DNA from: Marsupella aquatica
Lineage: Eukaryota > Marchantiophyta
Direction: 5' to 3'
NCBI GenBank assembly: GCA_973895155.1
Contig: OZ316892.1
Span: forward strand, 16,306,001-16,370,000
Length of the DNA: 64,000 bases
In this document: piece by piece, positions 11,410-21,852 of the stretch
Position numbering within the stretch: the stretch's first letter is position 1
Layout: every line of letters begins with the position of its first letter
The notes under the pieces: model-generated
Database searches by the model: none
Told to the model about the DNA's origin: nothing
The model's input: only the letters and a program-made list of their open reading frames with translations
Program-made: the position numbers and the translations under genes

Positions 11410-11859
11410 CTAGAGCATGTGATCCAAACATGTGTAGACACCAAAGTCACCGGTGGTGGGGTCTGGGAGGGCAGGACAAGTGACATCACCAGGCACACTG
11501 CAGGATGGCGAGTGGTTCCAGATGATACATTGTGCTCTGTGCAAAAATCGGCATCCAAGAGAACGGTCATCCAATTCTGGGCCAGAAGCCCTACAGGCAG
11601 GACAGTCATATTGGCAACTGTGTACACACCCTTGGCACCTAATTTGTGGCGGGTCATGTACAAGAGACACAAATACCAAGGATGTCGGGAAGGGTACTGA
11701 AGCAGGTAGAGGCCGGCTGTAGTTGTTCCTGGAAACAACAGGGTACTCAAAGTACCATGCAGACTGGGCTGGAAGGATCCCAAGTCTGACATACTCAAGG
11801 CGCAACATCTCTGCCTTGCGTGCAAGTCGCACATGTTCAGCGTTGTGGGTCCTCACCAT
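11410..11859 (-). CDS. Cys/His-rich exon of unknown family
   Basis: The frame carries a run of cysteines spaced like a zinc-binding fold: CQGCVHSCQYDCPAC, then LGCRFLHRAQCI, SCSVPGDVTCPA and YTCLDHM. A Leu/Arg-rich helix precedes it (AEHVRLARKAEMLRLEYVRLG). It does not match a PHD or RING pattern that I can name. It may be another exon of the neighbouring PHD-type gene or a separate captured piece. Confidence is limited because two overlapping frames are also open here. Confidence 0.3.
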   Translation of the reverse strand: MVRTHNAEHVRLARKAEMLRLEYVRLGILPAQSAWYFEYPVVSRNNYSRPLPASVPFPTSLVFVSLVHDPPQIRCQGCVHSCQYDCPACRASGPELDDRSLGCRFLHRAQCIIWNHSPSCSVPGDVTCPALPDPTTGDFGVYTCLDHML

Positions 11860-12867
11860 AAGTGTTGCTTTCGTTGTGATGTCCTCTGTTCACGTCCTTT
11901 GATGAGCAAGGTGAGCAGGAGGTCGACTTGCCTCGCCAACAGCAACCACCTAAACTAATCAGTTCCCACTCATTGTCTTGGTTCCAACTACAGGTCATAG
12001 TATACACATAGCATGAAACGTGCATAGTACATATTTGATTCTGAGTTTATGAGTTTCCTAAGACAAAGAGCTTGGTGATAAACCCATATTCTCGACGGAC
12101 ATGTATATCAATCATATTAAACTCCTGTTTTTTCATCCAGAAAGACCGAAAGTCTCACCTTGCAGGTTGCAGCAGAGAGAAAATTCACTGGTTGTCGTGT
12201 TGTGCAAGTGAACCTCCACTGATGCCCCGGTGTAGCCCCTCAGATGCAGGTGACACTTACCAACTCCCAAGTTGCCTGGTCTAACAGAAAATGCTTATAT
12301 CTTCAGAACTTTATAGAGCAAGTACATGATCACATACTTCTGGATCTATTCATATTTGGAACTCTTGCCAACTACAACTCCCATTATGCACAAGCTCACA
12401 TCAACAGAGAAAGATACAGAATGCATACTTACTATGGCTCTAAGCACCTTCACTACCTTGTTGAACCCAGTCCTGAAGTCTTTTCAGCGTGTTTGTTGTG
12501 CTGTCTCCTTTGGCACCCAACACCTTAGTCCTTGATGTAACAGAATGCGATTTTACAAGTTAGATGCTTTGGAACCTTCTATGGTCTTAGCTGAATTGAT
12601 GTCATCGTAAGTGGTGAAAGACAAGGAAGATGAAAGCTGGTTGAAGAGCTGTGGACAACACACTAGCATGAAGTGCTTCAACCAATCCACTGCCAAACGG
12701 AACTCTTACACAGTCACATTCTTTTAGTAAACAAAAACTCAGTCAAACTTCAGAATCAAAGTACAGACTCTGAAGGACCAAAGGAGGATGTTGTGAGTTT
12801 CTCTGTTGTTTAATGTGTTACCCTTCTAGTTTCGAAGTTAGCAAATGCTGAATAATGTGTCTACCAG

Positions 12868-13210
12868 ATCTTCGAAAAGAAGCCCACCACAATTAAGAAC
12901 TTCGGTATCTGGGTCCACGTATCAGAGTCGTACAGGTTATCACAACATGTACAAGGAATATTGTGATACCACAAGAAACGGAGCTGCAGAGCAGATGTAT
13001 GATGAGATGGCTTCTTGTCATAGAGTTCGGTTCCCTTGCATCCAGATCATGAAGACTACGACAGTCCCTGTCTCTCTGTGCAAGCGAGAAAGTACCAAGC
13101 AGTTCCATGATTCAAAGATCAAGTTCCCCTTGACGTACTGCAAGATTCAACCTCCATTGCGAAAGCTAAAGAAGACTTACAAGGCCACCAAGCCCAACAC
13201 AATTGTTTGA
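12868..13210 (+). pseudogene. RPL18A: RPL18A (eL20) ribosomal protein gene fragment, frameshifted
   Basis: Read in two frames, this stretch encodes the C-terminal two thirds of plant 60S ribosomal protein L18a (eL20): [16 protein letters not shown] in one frame, then [37 protein letters not shown] and [17 protein letters not shown] in another, ending PNTIV and stop. A one-base shift separates the two frames near 12917-12925. The homology starts abruptly after CTACCAG at 12861-12867, which looks like an intron acceptor, and the N-terminal third is missing. This suggests a genomic gene fragment copied with its intron rather than a processed cDNA copy. It is opposite in strand to the CACTA genes around it. 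Confidence 0.8.
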
Positions 13211-16200
13211 GTAGTGCGGGTGCAGGTTCCCAATTTTGAGACAATTTGGCTCATTTTATGTCCCGAGGGAATCCTGGAGTTTATGTATTGAGTTTCTAGG
13301 TGAAGATGCTTAATATAAGGAAATTCAATTATCACTTCGTTCCCAACTTCTATTAATTGAAAATACACAAGCTGGAAGCAAGAAGACAAGCCACAATCTA
13401 GCATCTTAGCCAAACACAATCGTCCCGACAAAGCAAAACTCAGCTGGACAGAAGTCACTCGGATCCACAAAAAATTGAAGATTCACCTCCAAGCCGGAGG
13501 CTGATCACTTCAGTACAGCAACTTCTAGAGGGAACAAACTCTGCTCAGCCCCACAGAAACACAAATGTTAAGGCTCCAAGTCAGAGCTCACAAACAAAAA
13601 CTCAGATAAATAACATTCAAAATCTGTCCAGGTTTGTGCAAAGTGTACATATTCATTCTTCTGGAATGAACACGCAATGCATACATCACCTAGACACAGT
13701 CATTATAAATCATTGGGCGATTGGGGACCACTAAGCAGGTGTGTTCCTATTTCGAGGCTACAGGAAAGGATAGAGTGACACCAAACTCAAGAGTACACCA
13801 AAAGAAAAACAGCAAGAACCAAAGTCAATCATGTGTGGATAAACTGCACATGGGAAGTTCCCCTGAAGAAGCATCAGTTGCTAACATTGTCACCCGAACC
13901 ACACCTAGTTTATGACCTCAATGTCTTCAGCCTCAATATCCAATCCTCAGCCCCCTGGTGCTTCCGTGTTTGTTCTGAAAATTTCTGTGATGAAATAATT
14001 ATTCAATACATTCAATAGGAGTTCAGACAATCTGAAGAGGACTTTGGACTTGAATGGGGGACAGCGTGGCCATATAGTTATCCTTGTGGCCTTCAGCTAC
14101 GTGTCTCACGCTGAATTTCACTTTCCAGTTTCGAGAGTTGTGAAGGTCTAGTTTTAGTAACTTCCTCCTGACTCGACTTGGGAGCATTCTCTGTATTTGC
14201 TAGCTTGTAGTTAGCTTTGACTCCTTTCAGCTTAGTTGACGACCCTCTTGAGATATTAACAATTAATATCAAAGGCATTGAAACAAAGCGGGTGGCAGTT
14301 TCAGTATCTCAGGCAATGCAAAATTAATCCATACTTAATCAGCCCTGGCCACACATTCCTTCAAAGCCCCTCATACTAGCAAGCAGGTCTGGCCTGTGAA
14401 TCTTGTAGTGCTTAACGATACAAAGCCTTCCCAAGTACCAATTCAAAAGTAGCAGAAATAGATCGAAAGCTAGTTCCGATGATAGCTCCCAAAAGCTTTC
14501 CTCAGCCCGATTCCTATGCACATCAGAGGAGCTCAAACCATTTAGAAATGAGATCACAGATTACTCTTGACAATCTCAAAAATGCCACAACCTAAGCACT
14601 GACAGCTCCGTCCCCCCATTCTAATTTCTCCGACAAGTTTGCCTTAAAGCACATCCACTCGCAGTTCAAGCAGATTCAGAATCATCATAGACAATAGAGT
14701 GTTCTACCATAGCCCACGGTAGGTCCACGGCCATCGTAACAAACGCTCCACCCCCGGGGCTTATTAGTATTGCTCACTTTTAAGAAGGGCAGTTTTCGCA
14801 AAAGCAGTCTAATTGCCTAGACTGCACTAGAAAAGTTGGAGGCAATATCACAGCGGAGCATTCTGTGTCTAAGGGAGAGCGACGCCGTTCAGGAGATAGA
14901 TGCGCGAGAGAGTGAAGGTGGTGGGGAGCGAAAGACGGGTTGGGACTGGACCCTTGGTGCCGGTGGGTAATATGTGGGGTTTCAATGAACAATGGGCCAG
15001 TTTGAGGAGGATTAAGAAGCGCGCACCCCACGTTCTTGTGTGGTGGTTGGGTGGGGTTTTGTTTGATAGAAGAAGAAATCACCATTCTCTTATGGAAGAA
15101 AGAAAATCGCAGGAAACAGTGGGCAGGAGAACAAGGCATGTAATAGAGAACAACGAGGCATGTAATAGAGTACTTGCGGTTACTCTAACGGTGCACGAAC
15201 ACTCACCTTTGTCTTCCGCTTTGTCTGCTGTGGCCAACAAATCCCAGAGCGCTGCCGAGCTTGGTGGTTGCTTGATGGTTGAAAGTGCGTAGCTCACGTC
15301 CCTACCTCAATGTCCAACTCAATGTGGGATGCAGCAGCTTCTCTTGGTCGCATCTCCTCTTCGTCGCATCTCCTCTTGGTTGCATCTCCTCCTTGTCGCA
15401 GCTCCTCTTGGGGTTCACAGCTAGCGCGCAGCAGCGCTCGATGGTTGACAATGCGCAGCTGAGCTAGGAGAAGAACTGAATGACTGTGGCTGCTCTTCTC
15501 TGCAGTCCAAGCACCCGGCTGGCAGAATGCTACGACACCTGAAAGAAGCGCACTTTCAGCTGCATGGCCGGGACTAGTAGAAACCGTTGACGGTGAAGGG
15601 CATTCTCGGTTTGGACCTCCTCTCTCCAACCCTTCTAACCCGCACCTCCAAAGTTGATTCGGGAGTTGATTAGCAATAACGTCGCTCCTATGCCAAAGGC
15701 ACCAAGAACCAAGCCAAAAGAAAGGGTTTAGCAAAGGGAGAGCGATGTAGTGTGCACTGATCAATGACTCAAAGTTGACGTCGAACCCTCCATTGCGCTA
15801 GCTATTGGCGATTGCCACACAGAGAGCAGCCGTATGTAGCAAACTGTAATGCAGATACTCCCGTCAAAGGTCGATGCGTCACACTCAGCTTTAGAGGAAG
15901 GATAAACGATTGAGCAGCATTGCATTGTGCAAAAATGTTGGAGAAGCACATTGCTTCCAGGCCCGAGCTCACCTCCTTCCCCTTTCACCACTTCGCAGCT
16001 CCTCCAAGAGACATTCACTCAAGGGCACATCACGCAGTTGCTTGCCCTCCTCAGAAGCTCAACACCACAGCCACCAAAGTTGTCAGCTCCCACTGCAACT
16101 GAACAGGTCACTACCAAAAGCCCGCTCCCACCGCAGCTGAACAAGTGAGCGACACAAGAGTGTAGGACCTCCGCCAAGCCCAGGGCAGCAGCTCAATGAA

Positions 16201-17700
16201 ACTCAATTTGCAACTCGTCTCACTCTCGCTCTTGCTGCAAAGAAAAAAAAGCGCAGGTCAAACTCCTTTGTGGCCTCAGTCCCCACCGCTTTCCCCAAGC
16301 TATGGACAACTACTAGCAGCTTGCGCTCACAGCATGACATCCAGGTCTTTAGCCAACTGCACACTGGAAACCGAGAGAAGTGAGCGCAGTCACGCAAGGC
16401 CAAAAAAGACCAAAGTTGAGCCAAAGCAAAACTTTACTAATGTATTTATAGTCAAGCATGAGGGCAATCAGGTAAGCAGAAGACCACGCATTCCCGCAAA
16501 GAGTTGTAGGTTCTCGTCACTTCCTCGCCTCTGTATAGAAGGTCGATCGTTGTATCTCGGGTACCCAATGATAGTGGAGATGAATGCAAATAGGCCTCAC
16601 CAATCGCCAGTCATCCGCGATAACCCTCCCGACAACCTTTGTAAACTCTGGACCCAGCCTCAACCTCACTCAGCACAGTAGCAAAACCTAGCAATGTCAC
16701 CGCTGCAATGTTTTGTGCTTGCAATAAGCAGCCTCCTAAACCCACAGCTCCTTCCACTGCCAACAAAATGCCAATGACTCAACCCTCATTCCAACCCCGA
16801 GCTCCCAATAGTAGCGAGAATCCAAGCCTTTGACTGCAAGCGCACAGCGGAGACAAGACACTCAAAGAAGCTCGATAGGATTCACTCAGGAAACCTAGGG
16901 CCCAAGCCTGACGATGTTCGGCTCTTCCTTCTCGCTCGCCAAATGCCGACACTCTGTGCGCGCGAAGGCACTCGTCGTTTCTCCCAAGGGTTTTGGCACA
17001 AGGGGTTTGGGAAAAACAGTCAATGGGCAAAGGCATTACCATGTAACACGTGGAAACTTGTGGCATGGTCCATTAGGTGAAGGGGTTCATGAAGCCAATT
17101 GAGGGCAACACGCATTACAAGGAAGAGTAGGTAGAAGTGGTCTTGCGGCAAAGGCATTGCATTGTACCCTTAACAAAAAGAGTCCCTAATATTGGGCTGT
17201 TCAATATTCCTAGATGAAGGGAGTTGCAACCATTTGAAATTGGCCAAGGGGTATATTTGGAGACAGAATGCTGCCAAATGATGTTAGTGGGTTCAGTGTG
17301 TGTCTTTCTCTTTGTATGATGGAGTAACCAGTGGCCTGCATCATGGCGCGCGACTTGCAATTGCACCGACCTCCGGTACATATACCTATAATCATTTTGT
17401 CAATCATACATATAAAGTATATATGTATGGGTTGGATTTGGGATGTGGGTCGGCATTATTATTTAATAAGAGCCAAAGTTATATTGTTCTTATATATGTG
17501 CAACCATGGTGATAAATATGGCAGAAAGCGCTATTATAATTGTGCTGAGTCACTTATAAAACTTCAAAATAATTGCCTACACTAAGTTACAATTGCAACA
17601 CTCCAAATAGTTATAGATATGACTCTCCAAAAATTCACCAAAACTTAGTTGAGAAGGTGTAACAAAGATGACACCAATAACCTTGGAGTCACTAATTTCC
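13211..17700. other. No recognisable gene (5' part of CACTA element)
   Basis: Frames here are short and compositionally unremarkable. The only structure I note is a small tandem repeat of about 18-20 bp at 15343-15415 (variants of CTCTTGGTCGCATCTCCT) and scattered CT-rich patches. The stretch next to 17759 should hold the subterminal repeats of the CACTA element, but I could not define a clear repeated motif by eye. Confidence 0.35.
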
Positions 17701-17754
17701 AAAGGTCTCAAGTAAGTCATGTAAGGGAGGGTCTCAGATAGGGCCGGTTTCTTC

Positions 17755-17759
17755 TAGTG
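17755..17759 (-). repeat. Terminus of the CACTA element
   Basis: TAGTG, preceded inward by a sequence whose reverse complement starts CACTAGAAGAAACCGGCCC. The adjacent retrotransposon gag frame begins immediately outside. The bases AGT at 17760-17762 would be the 3-bp target duplication if the left end confirms it. Confidence 0.6.
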
Positions 17760-17760
17760 A

Positions 17761-20070
17761 GTGTCAGCACGAGCCTTTGCACGGATTTCTAGCTTGTCCA
17801 TGAAAAAGCATGGGTCGGTGAGAAAGTATGCTGATAGGTTACTAGACTTGGTTGACAAGTACAACCCAAACACAGCCAAGTCTACTCAACGAGATTGGTT
17901 CATCAATGGGTTACCTTCTCGAATTGCTCACTACGTTAGAAGGGAAGGTGGCACTACATTCGAAGAAGCCCAGGAAGCAGCCCAGAAATATGTAGATTCT
18001 GAGGTATCCGAAAAGAAGCGTGTAACGAAGGATCTGCGGAGAAATAAAAAGAAGGATAGGAAGAAAAGGAAGAAGAGTAAATCTTCATTCAGTTCGGAGT
18101 CTGACGAGAGCGGAACTTCCAGTTCGGGTGAGACAAGTGAAGACTCGGGATCGAGTAGTACCACCAGCTCAAGTTCGAGTTTAGAGGATTTGAAAGGAAA
18201 AGGCAAAAGGGTGCAAAAGCCAAAGGTACCACAGAAAGCAAAGCAGCTTGACAAAATAACGGACAACCTAACAAGCAAACTAAATAAACTATCAGTTAAT
18301 GCGGCTATACTTAAACTACCGCGTAAACCCCCTCCTACAATCCGCAATAATGTGTGGTGCCCCAGATGTAACAATCAGGGACACTATCACCATGAGTGCC
18401 CCACTTTACAGAGAGCAGTAAACTACGGGGAAGAGGAGCAAACTTATGACTATGGGGATGTTTATGCGGTACCAGCCCCATTTTCTGGACAATATTTTCC
18501 TTCACCAACTGCTCCACCTCCCTATGCAGTACCAAAAACACCAGCACTAACTGCCTATAATAGACCTGTTCCAAGACCACCAATGGGACCACCTGGTGGG
18601 TATCCACCTAGAGGAGCACCTCGGGAGAGAGGCACCTATTACAATTGTGGACAGACTGGACATTATTCTCTTGAGTGCCCCTATCCCAAGAGAGAAGTGG
18701 GGTATACCCCTATTTGTGGAAATTGTGGGAAGGATGGACACTTACCAGTTGAATGCCCAAGCCCCCCTAAACCAAAAATGATAGTTAGATTTGCAAAAGA
18801 GCCCGTGAAAGAAGTCTCCAGAGCAGAGGACCTCAGAATGGTGTACACACAACAAGATGAAGATCAATGCGGACGAATTACAGTGGAATCGGACGCAGAT
18901 GACCTCCACAAAGTACACAATGTTTTCTCCCAATCATTAAGTGGAATTATTCCAGATGTGGAACTACATGACTTGGTGCAAGATGAGGTTGTAGGTATGC
19001 CTCACAAGCGAGTCCAGGAAAGGGATAAAATTTTGGATATTTTTGCAACTACCCGTTCCAAAACTTCACACAAAACTTCAGCACACAAGGGTAAGGAGGA
19101 GACGAGAAGCAAAGACCTTAAGAAGCATAAAAAGCCTAGAGTACCAGCGGAAGAAGGAATCCCAAAGGAGAGTGATCCAGCATATGATAGGTACGACCCT
19201 AAATATTTCCAACCTGACATCTCCAATGAGATCCGCAACCAGATCCAAGACATAACAGAAAAACTAGACCAGTACAAGGAACTAACATCTACCCTAGGGG
19301 CGGAAAAAAATAATATATCCGCATCTCAGAACGCTACAATGCCAAAACCAAAGGGGTATGACATTGTAGAGGTAGTCAAAAACCACCCAGCGAATATCAC
19401 TGTGGGGGACTTATTGCAAGAAAACCCGGTGTATAGAAAGCAGCTAAAACTACTTCTTACCGGCAACAAGAGGAGAAAGAGACTACCTTCGGCTCAAGCC
19501 TTCCGTTTGGAATGGGAAGACAAGGGACCACCTGAAATAGAAGTGCAAATTTCAGGATGCGTGTTAACTGATGTACCAGTGGATGGTGGGTCCAGCGTTA
19601 ACATCATTACAGAGGATGCAGCATTTAAAATTGGGATAATCCAGTTTGAAAAGACCCTTCAGATCCTCCGAATGGCAGATCAGTCTAGAGTGGTACCTGT
19701 GGGTAAACTCACTCAAGTACCAACAGTCATTGGGGGACTAACCTTTCCATTAGACTATGTAGTACTTCGACCAACAGGGCAGTCTACTTATCCAGTATTA
19801 TTGGGTAGGCCGTGGCTGTATAAGGCCAAAGTCAAGGTAGACTGGGAGCGCAGACAGATGACTTTTGGGAAACCAAGAGTGACAATTAATTGGGCAGTGG
19901 ACCCTCACCAAGGAGAAACCCAGACAGATACTGGGTACACCTCAGATTTTTCTGACTCTTCCCTACAGGTAGAAGAGAGGGATTTTAACGTTGTTGATGT
20001 AGGATACCTGGACGAGGAAGAACCTGAGAGTGCCCCTTTCACTCAGGTTGACCACCACGGATTGCTCTGA
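17761..20070 (+). CDS. Gypsy A gag-protease frame (5'-truncated)
   Basis: The frame opens at the CACTA junction in the middle of the gag helical domain (SVRKYADRLLDLVDKYNPN). A Lys/Ser-rich linker follows, then three zinc knuckles: CPRCNNQGHYHHEC, a second with the first Cys replaced by Tyr (YNCGQTGHYSLEC), and CGNCGKDGHLPVEC. A retropepsin-like domain near residues 600-710 has VDGGSSVNII in place of the usual D-T/S-G and LLGRPWL as the flap-side motif. The frame ends at TGA 20068-20070, after which pol continues in the same frame, so this may be a nonsense mutation (CGA to TGA) or a read-through site. The product would assemble the retroelement particle and mature its proteins. Confidence 0.8.
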   Translation: MSARAFARISSLSMKKHGSVRKYADRLLDLVDKYNPNTAKSTQRDWFINGLPSRIAHYVRREGGTTFEEAQEAAQKYVDSEVSEKKRVTKDLRRNKKKDRKKRKKSKSSFSSESDESGTSSSGETSEDSGSSSTTSSSSSLEDLKGKGKRVQKPKVPQKAKQLDKITDNLTSKLNKLSVNAAILKLPRKPPPTIRNNVWCPRCNNQGHYHHECPTLQRAVNYGEEEQTYDYGDVYAVPAPFSGQYFPSPTAPPPYAVPKTPALTAYNRPVPRPPMGPPGGYPPRGAPRERGTYYNCGQTGHYSLECPYPKREVGYTPICGNCGKDGHLPVECPSPPKPKMIVRFAKEPVKEVSRAEDLRMVYTQQDEDQCGRITVESDADDLHKVHNVFSQSLSGIIPDVELHDLVQDEVVGMPHKRVQERDKILDIFATTRSKTSHKTSAHKGKEETRSKDLKKHKKPRVPAEEGIPKESDPAYDRYDPKYFQPDISNEIRNQIQDITEKLDQYKELTSTLGAEKNNISASQNATMPKPKGYDIVEVVKNHPANITVGDLLQENPVYRKQLKLLLTGNKRRKRLPSAQAFRLEWEDKGPPEIEVQISGCVLTDVPVDGGSSVNIITEDAAFKIGIIQFEKTLQILRMADQSRVVPVGKLTQVPTVIGGLTFPLDYVVLRPTGQSTYPVLLGRPWLYKAKVKVDWERRQMTFGKPRVTINWAVDPHQGETQTDTGYTSDFSDSSLQVEERDFNVVDVGYLDEEEPESAPFTQVDHHGLL

Positions 20071-20091
20071 CGCCAGGAGAAGGAGGCCCAA

Positions 20092-21852
20092 GTGACGGGT
20101 CTGCCCGATGAACAGGAGAATTATCCCTGGCATTCCGTGGGCCAGGAACGTAAGGAAGGAATTGTAGACCCCCGTCAATGCCAGAAAATTGAAGTGGAAC
20201 CAGGAAAGTTCATTAATATTAGCAACCACATCCAGGGAGAACTAAAGGAGAAGTATATCCAACTGCTGACTCAATACAAAGATGTCTTCGCATGGAGCCA
20301 CCAGGACCTCAAAGGAATACCATCCCACCTAGGTGAGCACCGCATAGACTTGATTGAGGGAGCGGTCCCAGTACGGCAAAAGCAATACCGTTTAAACCCG
20401 AAGTATTCCAGCATGGTGAAGGATGAGTTAGATAAGCTTACAGCGGTTGGCTTCATTTACCCTATCCTTAATAGTGATTGGGTCTCGCCCATTGTCATTG
20501 TACCAAAGAAAACAGGACCAGATGGGAAACCAAAAATCCGAGTGTGCCAGGACTTCCGGAAACTTAATGCTGCTACTAGGAAAGATCACTACCCTTTGCC
20601 CTTCATTGACATAATTCTAGACTCAGTGGTTTTGCATGAATTATACAGCTTCCTGGATGGATATTCCGGCTATAATCAGGTTTCCATAAGGAGGGAGGAT
20701 CAGGATAAAACTACTTTTACTACGGATTGGGGTACTTATGCCTTCAGAGTCATGCCATTTGGACTATGCAATGCCCCTGGCACATTTCAGCGGATCATGA
20801 TGATAATTTTCCAGGATTTTTTGAGAAAATTCTTGGAGATTTTTCTTGATGACTTCTGCGTATATGGATCATCCTTAGACCACCTGCAGCATTTAGAGCT
20901 CACCTTCCAGAGATGTCGTACCTCTCAACTTTGCCTTCACCCGGAAAAATGCTACATTGGTATGAGAGAAGGAATCTTGTTGGGGCATGTCATATCTCAG
21001 AGAGGTATAGAAGTGGACGCAGAAAAGGTAAGGATCATTATGGCACTTACACCTCCTACCAACTTGAAAACACTTAGAGGATTTCTTGGCTACGTGGGTT
21101 ACTATCGCAGGTTCATTCACAAATATGCGGATTTAGCTATGCCCTTAACCCACCTACTGAAGAAAAACCAGGAGTACCAATGGACCTCGGAAAGGCAGCA
21201 AGCATTTGAGGTACTCAGGAATTATTTAACCAATGCTCCAGTTCTACAACCCCCAAACTGGAATAAACCCTTCCATGTATATATTGATGCATCTGCATAC
21301 TGTGTCGGGGCGGTGTTGAGCCAATTAGATGAAAATAAGAAAGATCACCCGATCTATTACGCCAGCCGACAAATGAATAGTGCGGAAAAAAATTACTCCG
21401 TCACAGAACGAGAAGCCCTAGCTGTAGTCTTTTCTTGTAAAAAATTCCGACACTACTTGCTAGGATATAAGACCATTTTTCATACGGACCACTCTTCCCT
21501 AAAATACTTGGTGAATCAGCCCGACTTAAGCGGAAGAATTGCTCGTTGGGTACTACTTTTGCAAGAGTATGACTATGAGGTGCAGGTCAGACCAGGGAAA
21601 CACCATGATAATGCAGACTTCTTATCTAGGTTGGAAGGACCTGAAAATGCAGAGGTATTGTCTGACCAGTTTCCGGATGAACATCTATGGCACTTGGAGG
21701 GGGAAGAGTCTCAATATGCAGATATTGTACGAATGTTGACGGATGGCAGTTACCCCCCAGACCTAAATGCGGAAGAAAAGGCAGTGTTCCTTCATAAAGT
21801 AGGACCTTATACTCTGATCCGTGGCAACTTGTTTAAACTACTTCCTAACTAG
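20092..21852 (+). CDS. Gypsy A reverse transcriptase-RNase H
   Basis: The frame carries the RT domains: WVSPIVIVPKKTGPDGK, RVCQDFRKLNAATRKDHYPL, LDGYSGYNQV, MPFGLCNAPGTFQRIM and the catalytic EIFLDDFCVYG, with FLDD in the YxDD position. The RNase H region has FHVYIDASAYCVGAVLSQ, NYSVTEREALAVVFSCKKFR and HTDHSSLKYL, giving the expected acidic residues. The stop at 21850-21852 is a lone TAG with the same frame open on both sides, so integrase is cut off by one nonsense change. This is in frame with the upstream gag-protease. Confidence 0.88.
   Translation: MTGLPDEQENYPWHSVGQERKEGIVDPRQCQKIEVEPGKFINISNHIQGELKEKYIQLLTQYKDVFAWSHQDLKGIPSHLGEHRIDLIEGAVPVRQKQYRLNPKYSSMVKDELDKLTAVGFIYPILNSDWVSPIVIVPKKTGPDGKPKIRVCQDFRKLNAATRKDHYPLPFIDIILDSVVLHELYSFLDGYSGYNQVSIRREDQDKTTFTTDWGTYAFRVMPFGLCNAPGTFQRIMMIIFQDFLRKFLEIFLDDFCVYGSSLDHLQHLELTFQRCRTSQLCLHPEKCYIGMREGILLGHVISQRGIEVDAEKVRIIMALTPPTNLKTLRGFLGYVGYYRRFIHKYADLAMPLTHLLKKNQEYQWTSERQQAFEVLRNYLTNAPVLQPPNWNKPFHVYIDASAYCVGAVLSQLDENKKDHPIYYASRQMNSAEKNYSVTEREALAVVFSCKKFRHYLLGYKTIFHTDHSSLKYLVNQPDLSGRIARWVLLLQEYDYEVQVRPGKHHDNADFLSRLEGPENAEVLSDQFPDEHLWHLEGEESQYADIVRMLTDGSYPPDLNAEEKAVFLHKVGPYTLIRGNLFKLLPN

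Larger units (their letters stand above)
1..17759 (-). mobile_element. Large CACTA (En/Spm, CMC) DNA transposon, right part; left end outside window
   Basis: A TNP2-type transposase gene and its companion gene lie on the minus strand between 538 and 7990. A CACTA-style terminus, TAGTG at 17755-17759, reads inward on the minus strand as CACTAGAAGAAACCGGCCC, which resembles known plant CACTA ends. Immediately outside it, the gag frame of a Ty3/gypsy element starts in mid-protein, as expected if the CACTA element inserted into that gene. No matching left terminus is visible, so the element probably starts left of position 1 and exceeds 17.7 kb. Besides the transposon genes it carries host-like fragments (BRCT, PHD, Cys-rich, RPL18A). 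The terminus is inferred from sequence similarity and from the truncation it causes; the left target-site copy cannot be checked. Confidence 0.7.

Noticed and set aside
12845-12867. ATG at 12845 as the start of the RPL18A-like ORF
   Set aside because: The RPL18A-like sequence begins only at 12868 after an acceptor-like site and in another frame, so the ATG lies in intron-like DNA.
16196-16681. 161-codon plus-strand ORF
   Set aside because: No domain, mixed composition, no splice or start support; likely chance in moderately GC-rich DNA.
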